Counted from the stretch's first letter, positions 25,872 to 34,947 are shown. The stretch is DNA of 40,174 bases from Marivirga sp. ANT-B6 (GCA_001683905.1 LXQK01000184.1:1-40174); one strand, 5' to 3'. Translations and numbers: made by a program. Notes: generated from the letters alone by a model not told the origin.

Positions 25872-26849
25872 TTGGATAATTTGAATTTAGTTAAAAATAT
25901 TAAGAAAATAGCTATTAACGTGCTTTTAAATGAAGCAAATGCGATAAGTAATCTGGCTGGTTATATAGACGATGGTTTCGAAGCATGTGTGATAGAAATC
26001 TTAGAAACTAAAGGAAGGGTTGTAGTAACAGGCGTGGGAAAGAGCGCCATTATCGGCAATAAAATCGTGGCCACGCTAAACTCTACTGGAACACCAGCAC
26101 TCTTTATGCATGCCGCAGATGCCATTCATGGCGATTTAGGCATGGTTCAGCAAGATGATGTCGTTATTTGTATATCTAAAAGTGGAAATACCCCCGAAGT
26201 AAAAATTTTAGTACCCCTATTGAAACGAACCGGGGCAAAGCTTGTCGCCCTGGTGAGCAATACCTCCTCATTCCTGGCCCTGCAAGCCGACCATGTACTT
26301 AACGCTACCATTGCGGAAGAAGCGTGCCCACATAACCTGGCACCAACTACAAGCACCACTGCTCATCTTGCCCTCGGTGACGCGCTGGCCGTCTGTCTGT
26401 TGGAGGCCCGCGGATTTACCAGTCAGGACTTTGCCCGCTACCATCCAGGTGGTGCTTTAGGAAAGCAGCTATATTTAAAAGTTGAAGATATATATCCCAA
26501 TAATGAATTACCAATTGTAGATGAAAATGCCAAAGTGAGCAGGGTAATTGTTGAAATATCCTCCAAAAGACTGGGGGCGACAGCAGTTGTAAACCATAAT
26601 CATGAACTTGTTGGCGTCATTACAGATGGAGATTTAAGACGAATGCTGGAGAAATACACCGATTTAAGCAACTTGAAGGGATTAGATATCATGACTAAAA
26701 GGCCGAAAACAGTTGAAAAAGGGGAATTTGCTGTAGCTGCTTTAAATATTATGCAGCAGAACAACATCGCTCAATTGATTGTCACAGATCAAAAAAAGGT
26801 GGTGGGATTTATACATTTACATGATATATTAAAAGAAGGAATAATCTAA
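25872..26849 (+). CDS. kpsF: Arabinose-5-phosphate isomerase (KpsF/GutQ/KdsD family)
   Basis: Interconverts D-ribulose 5-phosphate and D-arabinose 5-phosphate, the precursor of the LPS sugar KDO. The 325 residues comprise a SIS domain (GVGKSAIIGNKIVATLNSTG near 53, ISKSGNTPEVKILVPLLKR near 102, PTTSTTAHLALGDALAVCLL) and two CBS domains (ISSKRLGATAVVNHNHELVG; AALNIMQQNNIAQLIVTDQK). The start is a TTG preceded by AGGGAA, and no ATG occurs before the conserved IKKIAINVLLNEANAI segment, so TTG is the best choice. Together with manC 10 bp downstream it forms a surface-sugar precursor operon behind a consensus promoter. Confidence 0.94.
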   Translation: MDNLNLVKNIKKIAINVLLNEANAISNLAGYIDDGFEACVIEILETKGRVVVTGVGKSAIIGNKIVATLNSTGTPALFMHAADAIHGDLGMVQQDDVVICISKSGNTPEVKILVPLLKRTGAKLVALVSNTSSFLALQADHVLNATIAEEACPHNLAPTTSTTAHLALGDALAVCLLEARGFTSQDFARYHPGGALGKQLYLKVEDIYPNNELPIVDENAKVSRVIVEISSKRLGATAVVNHNHELVGVITDGDLRRMLEKYTDLSNLKGLDIMTKRPKTVEKGEFAVAALNIMQQNNIAQLIVTDQKKVVGFIHLHDILKEGII

Positions 26850-26859
26850 TTTTTTAGGT

Positions 26860-27960
26860 ATGGGAAATGAGGTGAATAAAGGCGTGGATATAAATACTTT
26901 TGTGGTCATCATGGCGGGTGGTATTGGAAGCAGGTTTTGGCCATATAGCAGGAACGATAATCCAAAGCAATTTTTAGATGTTTTAGGTATTGGCATGTCG
27001 CTGCTACAGATGACTTACCACAGGTTTCTGAAGATATGCCCGGCTGAGAATATCTACATTGTCACCAATGAGACCTATGAGGGGCTTGTGAGTAAGCAAT
27101 TGCCCTCCCTTACCAAAGACCAAATTCTGCTTGAGCCAGTGCGAAGAAATACTGCGCCATGTATTGCTTATGCTTGTCATAAAATAGCAGTGAAGAATCC
27201 CAAAGCAACAGTCATTATCGCCCCCTCAGACCATGCCATATTCAAGGAGCAGGAATTCAATGATGCCCTAAAAGAAGCAGTTTACGCCGCCTCGGGGAAT
27301 GATATTCTGGTGACTTTGGGCATAGAGCCTAACAGGCCTGAAACAGGGTATGGATACATCCAATACCACCAGGACACGCTGGATCCGCTTAAAAAAGTAA
27401 AAACTTTTACTGAGAAGCCGCAGCTCGATTTAGCTAAAAAATTTCTGGAGAGCGGGGATTTTGTTTGGAATGCCGGGATATTTATTTGGGACGTTGCTTC
27501 TATTGTAAACGCCTTCACACATCATCTGCCCGAAATGGCTGAAATATTTGAAGAAGGGAAGAGTCATTTCTATAGCGATACTGAAGATGATTTTATCAAG
27601 CGGGCTTATTCACAGTGTAAAAATATTTCTATCGATTACGGCATCATGGAAAAAGCCAACAATGTATTTGTCATTATGGGTGATTTCGGATGGTCTGATT
27701 TAGGCTCGTGGAATTCGCTGCATGAAATTAAAGAAAAAGACGATAGCCACAATGTCGTCGACGCCAATGCGCTCGTCTATGATAGCAAAAACTGCATCAT
27801 CAAGGGGCCGAAAGATAAACTAATTGTGCTGCAGGGGCTCGAAGGTTACCTGGTAGCAGAATGCGATAATGTACTACTGATCTGTAAAAAAGATGAAGAA
27901 GTAAAGTTCCGTCAATTTTCTAGTGATGTAAAATCTAAAAAAGGCAGCGAATATTTATAG
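26860..27960 (+). CDS. manC: Mannose-1-phosphate guanylyltransferase
   Basis: Makes GDP-mannose from mannose 1-phosphate and GTP for exopolysaccharide, O-antigen and glycoprotein sugars. The 366-residue protein has the nucleotidyltransferase signature GGIGSRFWPYSRNDNPKQFL (20-39), then EPVRRNTAPCIAYA, IAPSDHAIF, ETGYGYIQY, KTFTEKP and WNAGIFIW, all in the expected order, and FGWSDLGSWNSLHE near the C-terminus. It lacks the C-terminal phosphomannose isomerase domain of the bifunctional ~470-residue form, as is usual in Bacteroidota. Cotranscribed with kpsF. Convergent with rlmB with only 15 bp between the stops. Confidence 0.94.
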   Translation: MGNEVNKGVDINTFVVIMAGGIGSRFWPYSRNDNPKQFLDVLGIGMSLLQMTYHRFLKICPAENIYIVTNETYEGLVSKQLPSLTKDQILLEPVRRNTAPCIAYACHKIAVKNPKATVIIAPSDHAIFKEQEFNDALKEAVYAASGNDILVTLGIEPNRPETGYGYIQYHQDTLDPLKKVKTFTEKPQLDLAKKFLESGDFVWNAGIFIWDVASIVNAFTHHLPEMAEIFEEGKSHFYSDTEDDFIKRAYSQCKNISIDYGIMEKANNVFVIMGDFGWSDLGSWNSLHEIKEKDDSHNVVDANALVYDSKNCIIKGPKDKLIVLQGLEGYLVAECDNVLLICKKDEEVKFRQFSSDVKSKKGSEYL

Positions 27961-27975
27961 ACAATTCAAATACCA

Positions 27976-28749
27976 TTAAAGATTTTTTTGCCGCAGTCCC
28001 TCAAAGATAATGATAGCGGCAGCAACTGAAACATTGAGTGAATCGATGTTTCCGGCGGTTGGTATCCTGGCTTTTTCGGTGGCCAATCGAAGATATTCAG
28101 GCGATATGCCGTCTTCCTCCGACCCGATTAATATAGCAGTGGGTGGTTTGAAATCTACCTCATAGACAGATTTATCAGATTTTTCTGTACAGGCTATTAC
28201 CTGGATGCCACTATCTTTGAGATAGGTAATGGTGGTTTTCAAGTTCGCCTCCCGGCATACAGGAATAAAATTTAACGCGCCTGCCGAAGTTTTCATCGCG
28301 TCGCTGTTGATCTGTGCACTTCCTTTACCGGGAATAATGATGGCATCGATACCAGCGCATTCCGCAGTTCTTGCTACTGCTCCAAAATTTCGCACATCGG
28401 TAATTCTATCCAATATCAATAAAAAAGGTGATTTTCCCTTGGCGTAACATTCGCTGATGATATTATCTAATGAAGCATAAGTAACAGCTGACAGAAAACA
28501 GATAGCGCCCTGGTGGTTTTTACGCGTAATGCTGTTAAGCTTTTCTAAAGGTACCGTTGTATAAGGAATCTTGTGCAGGGCTGCTAGGTTTAAAAGCTCT
28601 AAATTAAGCTCGTTGCTCATGCCTTTTTGAATCAGTAACTTGTCGATTTCCTTCCCGGCATTGATTGCTTCTATGATTGCCCGTGTGCCAAAAATGATGT
28701 CTTTATCTTTTGAAGATGCCCTTTCCGTTTTGTAGTAACCAGTTTTCAA
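27976..28749 (-). CDS. rlmB: SpoU/TrmH-family RNA 2'-O-methyltransferase, RlmB-like
   Basis: Predicted to methylate the 2'-OH of G2251 in 23S rRNA (E. coli numbering). It has an N-terminal substrate-binding domain (IIFGTRAIIEAINAGKEIDKL) and the knotted SPOUT domain: motif 1 RNFGAVARTAECAGID, motif 2 AILIGSEEDGIS, motif 3 PTAGNIDSLNVSVAAAIIIFE. The frame opens at an ATG at 28794, but that start overlaps the upstream gene by 49 bp and adds 15 atypical residues. The TTG at 28749 makes a 4-bp TTGA overlap, is preceded by AGGAAGGCAGGAAA, and leaves a normal ~19-residue lead before the IFGTR motif, so I prefer it (257 residues). TrmH-family members with other RNA targets cannot be excluded. Confidence 0.88.
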   Translation of the reverse strand: MKTGYYKTERASSKDKDIIFGTRAIIEAINAGKEIDKLLIQKGMSNELNLELLNLAALHKIPYTTVPLEKLNSITRKNHQGAICFLSAVTYASLDNIISECYAKGKSPFLLILDRITDVRNFGAVARTAECAGIDAIIIPGKGSAQINSDAMKTSAGALNFIPVCREANLKTTITYLKDSGIQVIACTEKSDKSVYEVDFKPPTAILIGSEEDGISPEYLRLATEKARIPTAGNIDSLNVSVAAAIIIFEGLRQKNL

Positions 28750-29963
28750 ATTTCCTGCCTTCCTTTTCTCCACATATCGACCATTCGAAACCACTCTTTG
28801 TCATAGCTTTGGTTCCTGATCAGGTCGTAATGCTGATTTGTGAATATATTTTTAACTTTTGCAAAAGTAAACCTAATTTTCGACATCAAAGCACTTTTAT
28901 TATAAATCCATTCCTCTGCGTTTTCCGTTTTGTATACCTCGTCGGGATTGCCAAATATCATCAAAACTAGTCCCTGGTCAGTCTTCCACCCTTCTTTATA
29001 AGTAGTAAATAAGTGGTTAGCTTTGGCCACTTGGGTAAAATAGTCTTTGATGATATTCTTTGCTCTTTCAGGTGACCCCGTCATATCCAGCCAATACCTA
29101 TCCATTCCTTTCTTAATTTCTTCAGCACTCTTTAATTTTCTTATTTCCTTGGCAGTACTAATGTAAATCAATGGGTCAGTGATTTCTTCTACCCGCGCAA
29201 TCTGAGGGAAATAACGATCGGTTACCCTGATAGAGATTCCCTCTAAAGAAGTCGAATCTTCCTGAATGAAATAGAGTCCTCTTTTCTGAATGGCTATCGT
29301 ATTCCGGGTAGAAAAGGAAAAAGTAGAGTCGATCGTCATATCTTTTTGCACTTTCCCTGCTGAAGTAGCCATGGGTGGGAGAGCGGGTGAAAAGGCAGTG
29401 CCATAATGAAAAAAATGTACCTGCTGCACTTCTTTTCCAAAGGAAACTACGCGAAAACGATCATTTTCATGAATATAATCATCAAAGACGGGTATCTCAC
29501 GTTGCGCCTCCATCACCAGTAAGCTGGTTTTTGGAAAGTCTTTTTCATGCCGGATAGGCATATCAAAATAGTATGTCTCTCCTGCGTTGTTGGTTATTGT
29601 TAGTAACACAAAGGCATTGCCTCCCGTGGAAGGAATTACGATTTTATAAAAGGCATTGGCGCCTTCTGCTGCAATTTGATCGTTTACACCAACAATACCT
29701 TTTAAGGTCGAATTTTCGCCATCATAGCTTTCTTTCAATGCATAGGAAATGGTGTAAGCTTCGGAAGCCTTTGACGGCGTTGTAATTTTTACATATACAT
29801 AGGCAGAATCGTTGCCTACGGCTATTTTATGTTGAACCTGTACAGGGGTGGTAAGGTCATACTGATAGAAAACATTTTGCCTGGAAAGTTGCACCTGTGC
29901 CTTCAACACACTCAAGTCAAAGATCAGTATAATGAGGGCAAAGAAGGAAATTTTATGGTTCAT
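28746..29963 (-). CDS. Exported GWxTD-domain protein
   Basis: The 405-residue product has a signal peptide (MNHKISFFALIILIFDLSVLKAQ). A beta-rich middle region contains SNVSlike strands such as DSAYVYVKITTPSKASEAYTI, and the C-terminal GWxTD domain carries the eponymous GWKTDQGLVLMIFGNPDEVY and the flanking DRYWLDMTGSPERAKNIIKDY. The GWxTD domain is found mainly in Bacteroidota and Acidobacteriota, in secreted proteins of unknown function. It is coupled to rlmB by a 4-bp overlap (TTGA) if the TTG start is used. A TAACTTTG box on its strand at 29968-29975 places transcription start almost at the ATG, suggesting a leaderless or near-leaderless mRNA. Confidence 0.88.
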   Translation of the reverse strand: MNHKISFFALIILIFDLSVLKAQVQLSRQNVFYQYDLTTPVQVQHKIAVGNDSAYVYVKITTPSKASEAYTISYALKESYDGENSTLKGIVGVNDQIAAEGANAFYKIVIPSTGGNAFVLLTITNNAGETYYFDMPIRHEKDFPKTSLLVMEAQREIPVFDDYIHENDRFRVVSFGKEVQQVHFFHYGTAFSPALPPMATSAGKVQKDMTIDSTFSFSTRNTIAIQKRGLYFIQEDSTSLEGISIRVTDRYFPQIARVEEITDPLIYISTAKEIRKLKSAEEIKKGMDRYWLDMTGSPERAKNIIKDYFTQVAKANHLFTTYKEGWKTDQGLVLMIFGNPDEVYKTENAEEWIYNKSALMSKIRFTFAKVKNIFTNQHYDLIRNQSYDKEWFRMVDMWRKGRQEI

Positions 29964-29967
29964 CTGT

Positions 29968-30002
29968 CAAAGTTAATGGGGTCCGTTCGCAACGAACTGA
30001 CC
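29968..30002 (-). promoter_or_regulatory. Promoter candidate with overlapping hairpin for the GWxTD-rlmB unit
   Basis: The minus-strand -7 box TAACTTTG lies at 29975-29968. Just upstream, GGTC-C-GTTCG (29980-29989) faces CGAAC-T-GACC (29993-30002), an imperfect 10-bp dyad that would cover the -10 to -35 interval. It could serve as an operator. Confidence 0.35.
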
Positions 30003-30153
30003 AATTTGATGGAAATAAAAAGCTAAAAATTAGGCAACTGATCCATTGATCGTATGATATTTTTTCTTCATAAATCATTATAATCAGATTGCTTTTATAT
30101 CATTCTATTAAAATTAAGCTAATTTTACAGATAATAATAAAGTTAATTCCAAA

Positions 30154-30927
30154 ATGTCTATTTACACAACTGAAATTGCATCTGATACTTTAGTTTCTGA
30201 TAACCCGATTCATCAACGTTTGTTAAAGCCTTATTATTTAGCTAAAACGCATGTAAAAGGAAAATTATTGGAGATAGGATGCGGCGAAGGCCGGGGGATA
30301 GAATTATTATCGCCATTGAGTGAAGAATATGTAGCCCTGGATAAAATAACCCATGTAATTGAGCAGCTGGGAAAGCAATTTAAGAATATTACCTTCCGAC
30401 AGGCCGTGGTGCCACCACTTCAAGGCATTGCAGACAATACCTTTGATATTGTTATTTCATTTCAGGTGATAGAGCACATTCAGCAGGATCAACTATTTCT
30501 ACAAGAAATCCAACGCGTATTAAAGCCGGGTGGTAAAGCTATTTTTACGACGCCAAACAGCAAGATGACCCTCACCCGAAACCCGTGGCATATCAGGGAA
30601 TATACAGCCAAAGGACTTGAAGATATCTTAAATAGCATCTTCCGTGAGGTAGAAGTAATGGGCATCACTGGAAACGAAAAGGTGATGGATTATTATCAAG
30701 CCAATAAGAAGTCGGTTGAAAAAATAACTCGTTTTGATATTCTGAACCTGCAACATCGACTGCCTAGTTGGTTACTACGTATTCCTTACGATTTATTAAA
30801 TCGTTTGAATAGGAACAAACTAAAAAATAGCAATAGCCAGTTGGTGGAAGAGATATCTTATAAAGATTATTTGCTCTCTGATGATGGCGACACAAGCCTT
30901 GACCTTTTTTGCGTGGTTCGGAAATAG
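30154..30927 (+). CDS. Class I SAM-dependent methyltransferase
   Basis: The 257-residue cytosolic protein has the Rossmann SAM-binding motif I LLEIGCGEGRGIELL (~40-54), an acidic residue after strand 2 (YVALDKI), motif post-I/II NTFDIVISFQVIEHI (~95-109) and RVLKPGGKAIFTTPN (~123-137), followed by PWHIREYTAKGLEDIL. This is the Methyltransf_11/UbiE-like pattern. The acceptor is unknown: similar proteins act on glycans, quinones or small molecules. It stands alone, divergent from the GWxTD gene and followed by a 654-bp stretch without genes. Confidence 0.87.
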   Translation: MSIYTTEIASDTLVSDNPIHQRLLKPYYLAKTHVKGKLLEIGCGEGRGIELLSPLSEEYVALDKITHVIEQLGKQFKNITFRQAVVPPLQGIADNTFDIVISFQVIEHIQQDQLFLQEIQRVLKPGGKAIFTTPNSKMTLTRNPWHIREYTAKGLEDILNSIFREVEVMGITGNEKVMDYYQANKKSVEKITRFDILNLQHRLPSWLLRIPYDLLNRLNRNKLKNSNSQLVEEISYKDYLLSDDGDTSLDLFCVVRK

Positions 30928-31280
30928 TTTTTTGAAATATACGCTGCACAGCGTATTCGATAGGAGGCGCCAGTGGCTCATCCATACAAAAGAGATCAGG
31001 ATTGCTTCATTACCTCGATAATGTGGTGCCATGGCGGAATTTTATTCTTTTAAAATTTGCAATCTCCAGGCCTTCTATCAAAAATACTGCTCCGCCAGGA
31101 TGTCGACCAACGACGCCCGGAGATTACTCCTTTCCTCGTTAACGCATTTCAATTTACCTTTTGGCGAGATAGCGTGGTTCGATAATTAATAAACCTTCGA
31201 AAGGGGGTAAATGCTTAGGCATGTCTTATAAACACCACAATTACATGATTTTAAAGTAAGAACGACAGTAGATTTGTAGC
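30928..31280. other. Gene-free region with inverted repeats (first part of the 654-bp gap)
   Basis: No convincing ORF. It contains a perfect 8-bp dyad ATACGCTG / CAGCGTAT at 30939-30956 just after the methyltransferase stop. Two interleaved 7-bp inverted pairs follow: TGGCGGA (31032-31038) with TCCGCCA (31091-31097), and AATCTCC (31061-31067) with GGAGATT (31119-31125). The interleaving could form a pseudoknot in RNA. A -7-like box TAGATTTG (31269-31276) at the end precedes the small RNA candidate. Confidence 0.5.
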
Positions 31281-31373
31281 TGGCTTGGAATGTTCGTTTT
31301 CGAACAGTCCTGTCCGACGATGGGATAGGTAATATTTAAAAATAGGCTTCCAGGTTCCTGGAAGGCTGTTTTT
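31281..31373 (+). ncRNA. Candidate ~90-nt small RNA with three stem-loops
   Basis: A consensus -7 box TAGATTTG lies at 31269-31276. Downstream come three consecutive hairpins: TGTTCG-TTTT-CGAACA (31291-31306); CCTGTCC (31309-31315) with GGATAGG (31323-31329) and a 7-nt loop; and a terminator hairpin GCTTCCAGG / CCTGGAAGGC (31347-31366, one bulge) followed shortly by TTTTT ending at 31373. No ORF fits inside. Promoter, structure and terminator in the right order suggest a discrete non-coding transcript. The family is unrecognised. The next gene starts 208 bp later, beyond the terminator. Confidence 0.45.
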
Positions 31374-31581
31374 CGAGTGGCATACTTCTTGGAATAGTGG
31401 GTGAAAGTGAAGTTTCAGTATCTAAAAATATTTCCGATGCTGCATGCAACCCTTACCTAAAGAAACGCATCTTTAGAATATTAAAAAAGAATACAAGATA
31501 ATATGTAAAAGATAGAACCTTGTATAGCAAAGTACCGTTAAGTTAAGTAATTAAAAAAACCAAGTATTAAAAAAACACATC
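31374..31581. other. Untranslated region between the small RNA candidate and the secreted protein
   Basis: AT-rich, with no ORF and no clear TAnnTTTG box. It presumably carries the promoter and leader of the gene at 31582. Confidence 0.4.
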
Positions 31582-32145
31582 ATGAAAATTTTATTAGTTG
31601 CAATCGCATTATCAACCGGCTTTTTTGCTCCCCCAAAAGATATCAGTACCAGTGATATTAAATTGTATCCAGGAGAATTCAGGTATGAGCAAAGCGCAAA
31701 AGAAAAGAAAACTGGCTATAACAGTCAGGTCGAAAATTTGGCCCTTATCAATTATGGCGATGAGGAATTAGTTTTGGAGACCATTGAATTTGAATTTAAA
31801 AAGAATGGTAAAACCATCAACAGAACGTCTCTTCATGGGGAGGATATCTATGAAGAAGCAAGAAAGATGTTTTCTCCACAAAAAGATGAAAGTGTAAGCT
31901 CCGATAAGCAGGCAAAGTTAAGGCAGGTATTGGAAGGTAATAAGTTCAGCTCATCGCGAGTAGTTGCGCCTCACGAAGCGCTGATGATAAGCAAAAAGAA
32001 ATTTAAAATAAAAGGCAAGCCGGATACCTTAATCATTACAGTAAAAGGATATAAAAACCAAACAGAGGCGGTTAGCATCAATTATGTATCAGCTATTGAT
32101 AGAAAAGGAAGAGCGAAAGAAATTTCAGGAATAGCAAAAAATTAA
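31582..32145 (+). CDS. Small exported protein of unknown function
   Basis: I do not recognise this 187-residue protein. Residues 1-17 (MKILLVAIALSTGFFAP) form a short signal peptide or anchor. The mature part is very Lys/Glu/Ser-rich and predicted mixed alpha-beta. It has YPGEFRYEQSAKEKKTGYNS near the start, a strand-rich EDELVLETIEFEF-like stretch (here GDEELVLETIEFEF), a helical EEARKMFSPQ segment, and a C-terminal strand pattern (TLIITVKGYKNQTEAVSINYV) suggestive of an immunoglobulin-like sandwich. It is monocistronic, ended by a strong terminator, with a long untranscribed or leader region upstream. Confidence 0.7.
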   Translation: MKILLVAIALSTGFFAPPKDISTSDIKLYPGEFRYEQSAKEKKTGYNSQVENLALINYGDEELVLETIEFEFKKNGKTINRTSLHGEDIYEEARKMFSPQKDESVSSDKQAKLRQVLEGNKFSSSRVVAPHEALMISKKKFKIKGKPDTLIITVKGYKNQTEAVSINYVSAIDRKGRAKEISGIAKN

Positions 32146-32182
32146 TACTTAAACACAAACACACCAGTTTGAACCACCCAGG

Positions 32183-32216
32183 AAATGCCGGCTTGTATAA
32201 AGTCGGCATTTTGTAT
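32183..32216 (+). terminator. Intrinsic terminator after the secreted protein gene
   Basis: AAATGCCGGCTT (32183-32194) pairs with AAGTCGGCATTT (32200-32211) through a 5-nt loop, with one G-T wobble. TTGTATTT follows. Confidence 0.75.
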
Positions 32217-32255
32217 TTATAAATTCCTTTAAAATTTCTTCGGTAGCATATTCTT

Positions 32256-32286
32256 TTTGTTAAAGCCGGCAAATGTTTTATTTTTG
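32256..32286 (+). promoter_or_regulatory. Consensus Bacteroidota promoter for sucD
   Basis: TTTG at 32256-32259, a 19-bp spacer, and TATTTTTG at 32279-32286 exactly fit TTTG-N19-TAnnTTTG. Transcription should start near 32291, giving a ~20-nt leader before the ATG at 32311. This is the best promoter in the window. Confidence 0.75.
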
Positions 32287-32310
32287 TGCGAATAAAAAAA
32301 ACAGACACAT

Positions 32311-33195
32311 ATGAGCGTATTGGTAAATAAAGATTCCAAAGTAATTGTACAAGGTTTTACCGGTTCAGAAGGTACCTTTCATGCAGAACAAATGATTGAG
32401 TATGGTACCCAGGTTGTTGGAGGTGTAACGCCCGGTAAGGGCGGCCAGACACATCTTGGCAAGCCGGTGTTCAATACCGTAGCTGAAGCCGTAAAAAAAG
32501 CCAATGCTAACGTGTCTATTATTTTTGTTCCTCCGGCATTTGCTGCAGACGCGATCATGGAAGCTGCTGATGCGGGTATAAAGGTAATCATTGCAATCAC
32601 CGAAGGTATTCCTACTAAAGATATGATGATGGTGAAGACTTACTTAAACGGTAAAGATGTAACGCTGATAGGGCCAAATTGTCCGGGTGTAATTACACCT
32701 GATGAGGCTAAAGTGGGCATTATGCCAGGATTCATTCACAGGAAAGGTACAATAGGAATTGTTTCGCGTTCAGGTACATTAACCTACGAAGCGGTAGACC
32801 AGGTGACCAAAGCAGGTTTAGGCCAGTCTACGTGTATCGGCATTGGCGGAGATCCAATCATTGGAACTACCACAAAAGAAGCTGTGAAATTATTGATGGA
32901 AGATCCTGAAACTGAAGGTATTATTATGATTGGTGAGATAGGCGGTAGTATGGAAGCAGATGCAGCTTATTGGATCAAAGAACATGGCACCAAGCCAGTG
33001 GTAGGATTTATTGCTGGTCAAACAGCTCCTCCCGGCCGAAGAATGGGTCATGCGGGTGCAATTATTGGCGGTGCAGACGATACGGCAGCAGCCAAGATGA
33101 AGATCATGAGAGAATGCGGCATCCATGTCGTAGACTCTCCGGCCAACTTGGGTGAAACGATGGTAAAAGCGCTCAAATCAAGAGTAACTGCTTAA
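32311..33195 (+). CDS. sucD: Succinyl-CoA ligase (ADP/GDP-forming), alpha subunit
   Basis: TCA-cycle enzyme converting succinyl-CoA to succinate with substrate-level nucleotide phosphorylation. The 294 residues include the CoA-binding Rossmann motif [19 protein letters not shown] and GGVTPGKGG, then [32 protein letters not shown], and the active-site phosphohistidine segment [13 protein letters not shown] near residues 240-253. Length is standard. The beta subunit gene sucC is not in the window; separate loci for sucC and sucD are common in Bacteroidota. It has its own consensus promoter and a bidirectional terminator, so it is monocistronic. Confidence 0.97.
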   Translation: MSVLVNKDSKVIVQGFTGSEGTFHAEQMIEYGTQVVGGVTPGKGGQTHLGKPVFNTVAEAVKKANANVSIIFVPPAFAADAIMEAADAGIKVIIAITEGIPTKDMMMVKTYLNGKDVTLIGPNCPGVITPDEAKVGIMPGFIHRKGTIGIVSRSGTLTYEAVDQVTKAGLGQSTCIGIGGDPIIGTTTKEAVKLLMEDPETEGIIMIGEIGGSMEADAAYWIKEHGTKPVVGFIAGQTAPPGRRMGHAGAIIGGADDTAAAKMKIMRECGIHVVDSPANLGETMVKALKSRVTA

Positions 33196-33212
33196 AAAAA
33201 AATTCTTTAAAT

Positions 33213-33244
33213 AAAAAAACCACCGGATACCAGTGGTTTTTTTT
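33213..33244. terminator. Bidirectional terminator between sucD and rny
   Basis: An A run (33213-33219), CCACCGG, ATA loop, CCAGTGG (33230-33236) and eight Ts (33237-33244). The symmetric A/T flanks allow termination from both converging genes. Confidence 0.75.
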
Positions 33245-33279
33245 GTGACCTACATCGGCAGGGTTTTTACCTGATCGGG

Positions 33280-34845
33280 TTATTTAGCATAACTTACAGC
33301 TCGCATTTCCCGGATTACCGTTACTTTGATCTGGCCCGGATACTGCATATCCTTTTCGATTTTCTGAGAGATATCAAATGATAACAAGCTGGCGCGGTCA
33401 TCTGAGACATTTTCAGCGTCGACCATCACGCGCAACTCACGCCCCGCCTGAATGGCGTAGCATTTGTTTACACCATCAAAGTTTAGCGCCAGCGCCTCCA
33501 GTTCTTTCAATCTTTTAATATATGACTCAATGATCTCCCGTCTAGCCCCTGGTCGTGATCCTGAAACGGCATCACATGCCTGTACAATAGGAGATATCAT
33601 CGATGTCATCTCCACTTCATCGTGGTGGGCACCGATGGCGTTGCATACCTCGGGATTTTCCTTGTATTTCTTTGCCAGTTCCATTCCTAAAACCGCATGA
33701 GGTAGTTCGGGCTCCTCTGGCCATACTTTGCCAATATCGTGCAGAAGGCCTGCCCGTTTAGCCAGCTTGGCATTCAGGCCAAGTTCTGCCGCCATGGTAG
33801 CGCAAAGATTGGCGACCTCTCTTGAATGTTGCAAAAGATTTTGGCCATATGAAGATCTGAAACGCATCCGCCCGATCAACTTGATAAGCTCAGGGTGTAA
33901 ACCGTGAATCCCCAGGTCGATTACCGTTTTTTCTCCGATCTCGATGATTTCCTCTTCAATATTTTTCTGAGTCTTAGCTACGATTTCTTCAATTCTGGCA
34001 GGGTGTATCCTTCCGTCAGTGACCAGGCGATGCAGGGAAAGCCTGGCTACTTCACGTCTTACAGGGTCGAATCCGGAAATAATGATTGCTTCAGGGGTGT
34101 CGTCTACAATGATTTCTACGCCTGTAGCTGCTTCAAGTGCCCGGATATTTCGGCCTTCACGACCGATGATTTTCCCTTTGATATCGTCACTTTCGATATT
34201 AAAAATCGACACACAGTTTTCTACCGCATGCTCTGTAGCCGTGCGTTGAATAGTCTCCAGCACTACTTTTTTTGCTTCTTTGGTAGCTGTAAGTTTCGCC
34301 TCTTCTAAGATGTCCTTGATATAAGAGGAAGCTTTGGACTGTGCTTCATCTTTTAGGGTCTGAACAAGTTGCTCACGGGCTTCGTCGGCTGTAATGTGGG
34401 CTACCTTCTCGAGGAGAGAAATCTGCTGCACTTTGATTTTATCAAGGTCCTCTTTTCTTTTACTGACGATTTCCAGCTGCGCGGTGACATTTTCTTTTGC
34501 ACTGTCTAACTCAGCCTCTTTGCGCTTGATCTGTTCCATCTGCTTGGAAAGATTTTGCTCTCGCTGCTTGAGTTTATTTTCATTGCTAATGATCAGGTTT
34601 TTCTTGCGGTTTGCTTCTTCTTCAAATTCTGACTTTAACTTCAGATATTTTTCTTTCGCTTCAATTATCTTCTCTTTCTTTGTACTCTCCGCGGTGAGCT
34701 CTGCTTCTTTGATAATTAGCTTGGCCTTTTCTCGTATCTGGTTCTCTTTCTTTTTGTTCGCTTTCTTGAGAAGCACCCTACCAATCACAACTCCTATTCC
34801 TAACCCTACAAGGGCGGCAAACAGGATATACATCGATTCTTCCAT
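33280..34845 (-). CDS. rny: Ribonuclease Y
   Basis: Membrane-anchored endoribonuclease that initiates mRNA decay. The 521 residues contain an N-terminal transmembrane helix (residues ~5-25, [21 protein letters not shown]), a long charged coiled coil (~30-200), and a KH domain with the [20 protein letters not shown] loop. An HD domain follows with QHSREVANL and [14 protein letters not shown] (His-Asp metal pair) plus the AHHDE segment. The C-terminus ([20 protein letters not shown]) is typical. It follows zapA by 102 bp on the same strand and may belong to the pheT-zapA unit. RicT, which affects RNase Y in Bacillus, is encoded elsewhere in this window. Confidence 0.97.
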   Translation of the reverse strand: MEESMYILFAALVGLGIGVVIGRVLLKKANKKKENQIREKAKLIIKEAELTAESTKKEKIIEAKEKYLKLKSEFEEEANRKKNLIISNENKLKQREQNLSKQMEQIKRKEAELDSAKENVTAQLEIVSKRKEDLDKIKVQQISLLEKVAHITADEAREQLVQTLKDEAQSKASSYIKDILEEAKLTATKEAKKVVLETIQRTATEHAVENCVSIFNIESDDIKGKIIGREGRNIRALEAATGVEIIVDDTPEAIIISGFDPVRREVARLSLHRLVTDGRIHPARIEEIVAKTQKNIEEEIIEIGEKTVIDLGIHGLHPELIKLIGRMRFRSSYGQNLLQHSREVANLCATMAAELGLNAKLAKRAGLLHDIGKVWPEEPELPHAVLGMELAKKYKENPEVCNAIGAHHDEVEMTSMISPIVQACDAVSGSRPGARREIIESYIKRLKELEALALNFDGVNKCYAIQAGRELRVMVDAENVSDDRASLLSFDISQKIEKDMQYPGQIKVTVIREMRAVSYAK

Positions 34846-34947
34846 ATCTGTTTTTTATGTTTAAATATTTAGCTGCATAGCACAGCAAGAAGGAAGACTT
34901 GCGAAGTCAAAGAAGAATAGGTATTATTGTTTCAGTAAATAGATATT

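Noticed and set aside
30764-31032. Two minus-strand frames of 70-73 codons across the methyltransferase end and the gap
   Set aside because: No family resemblance; most of each lies antisense to the methyltransferase gene.
31111-31145. RNase P RNA-like string (minus strand CGAGGAAAGGAG then TCCGGGC)
   Set aside because: The universally conserved GAGGAAAGTCC core is interrupted and no matching P4 3' strand is found nearby.
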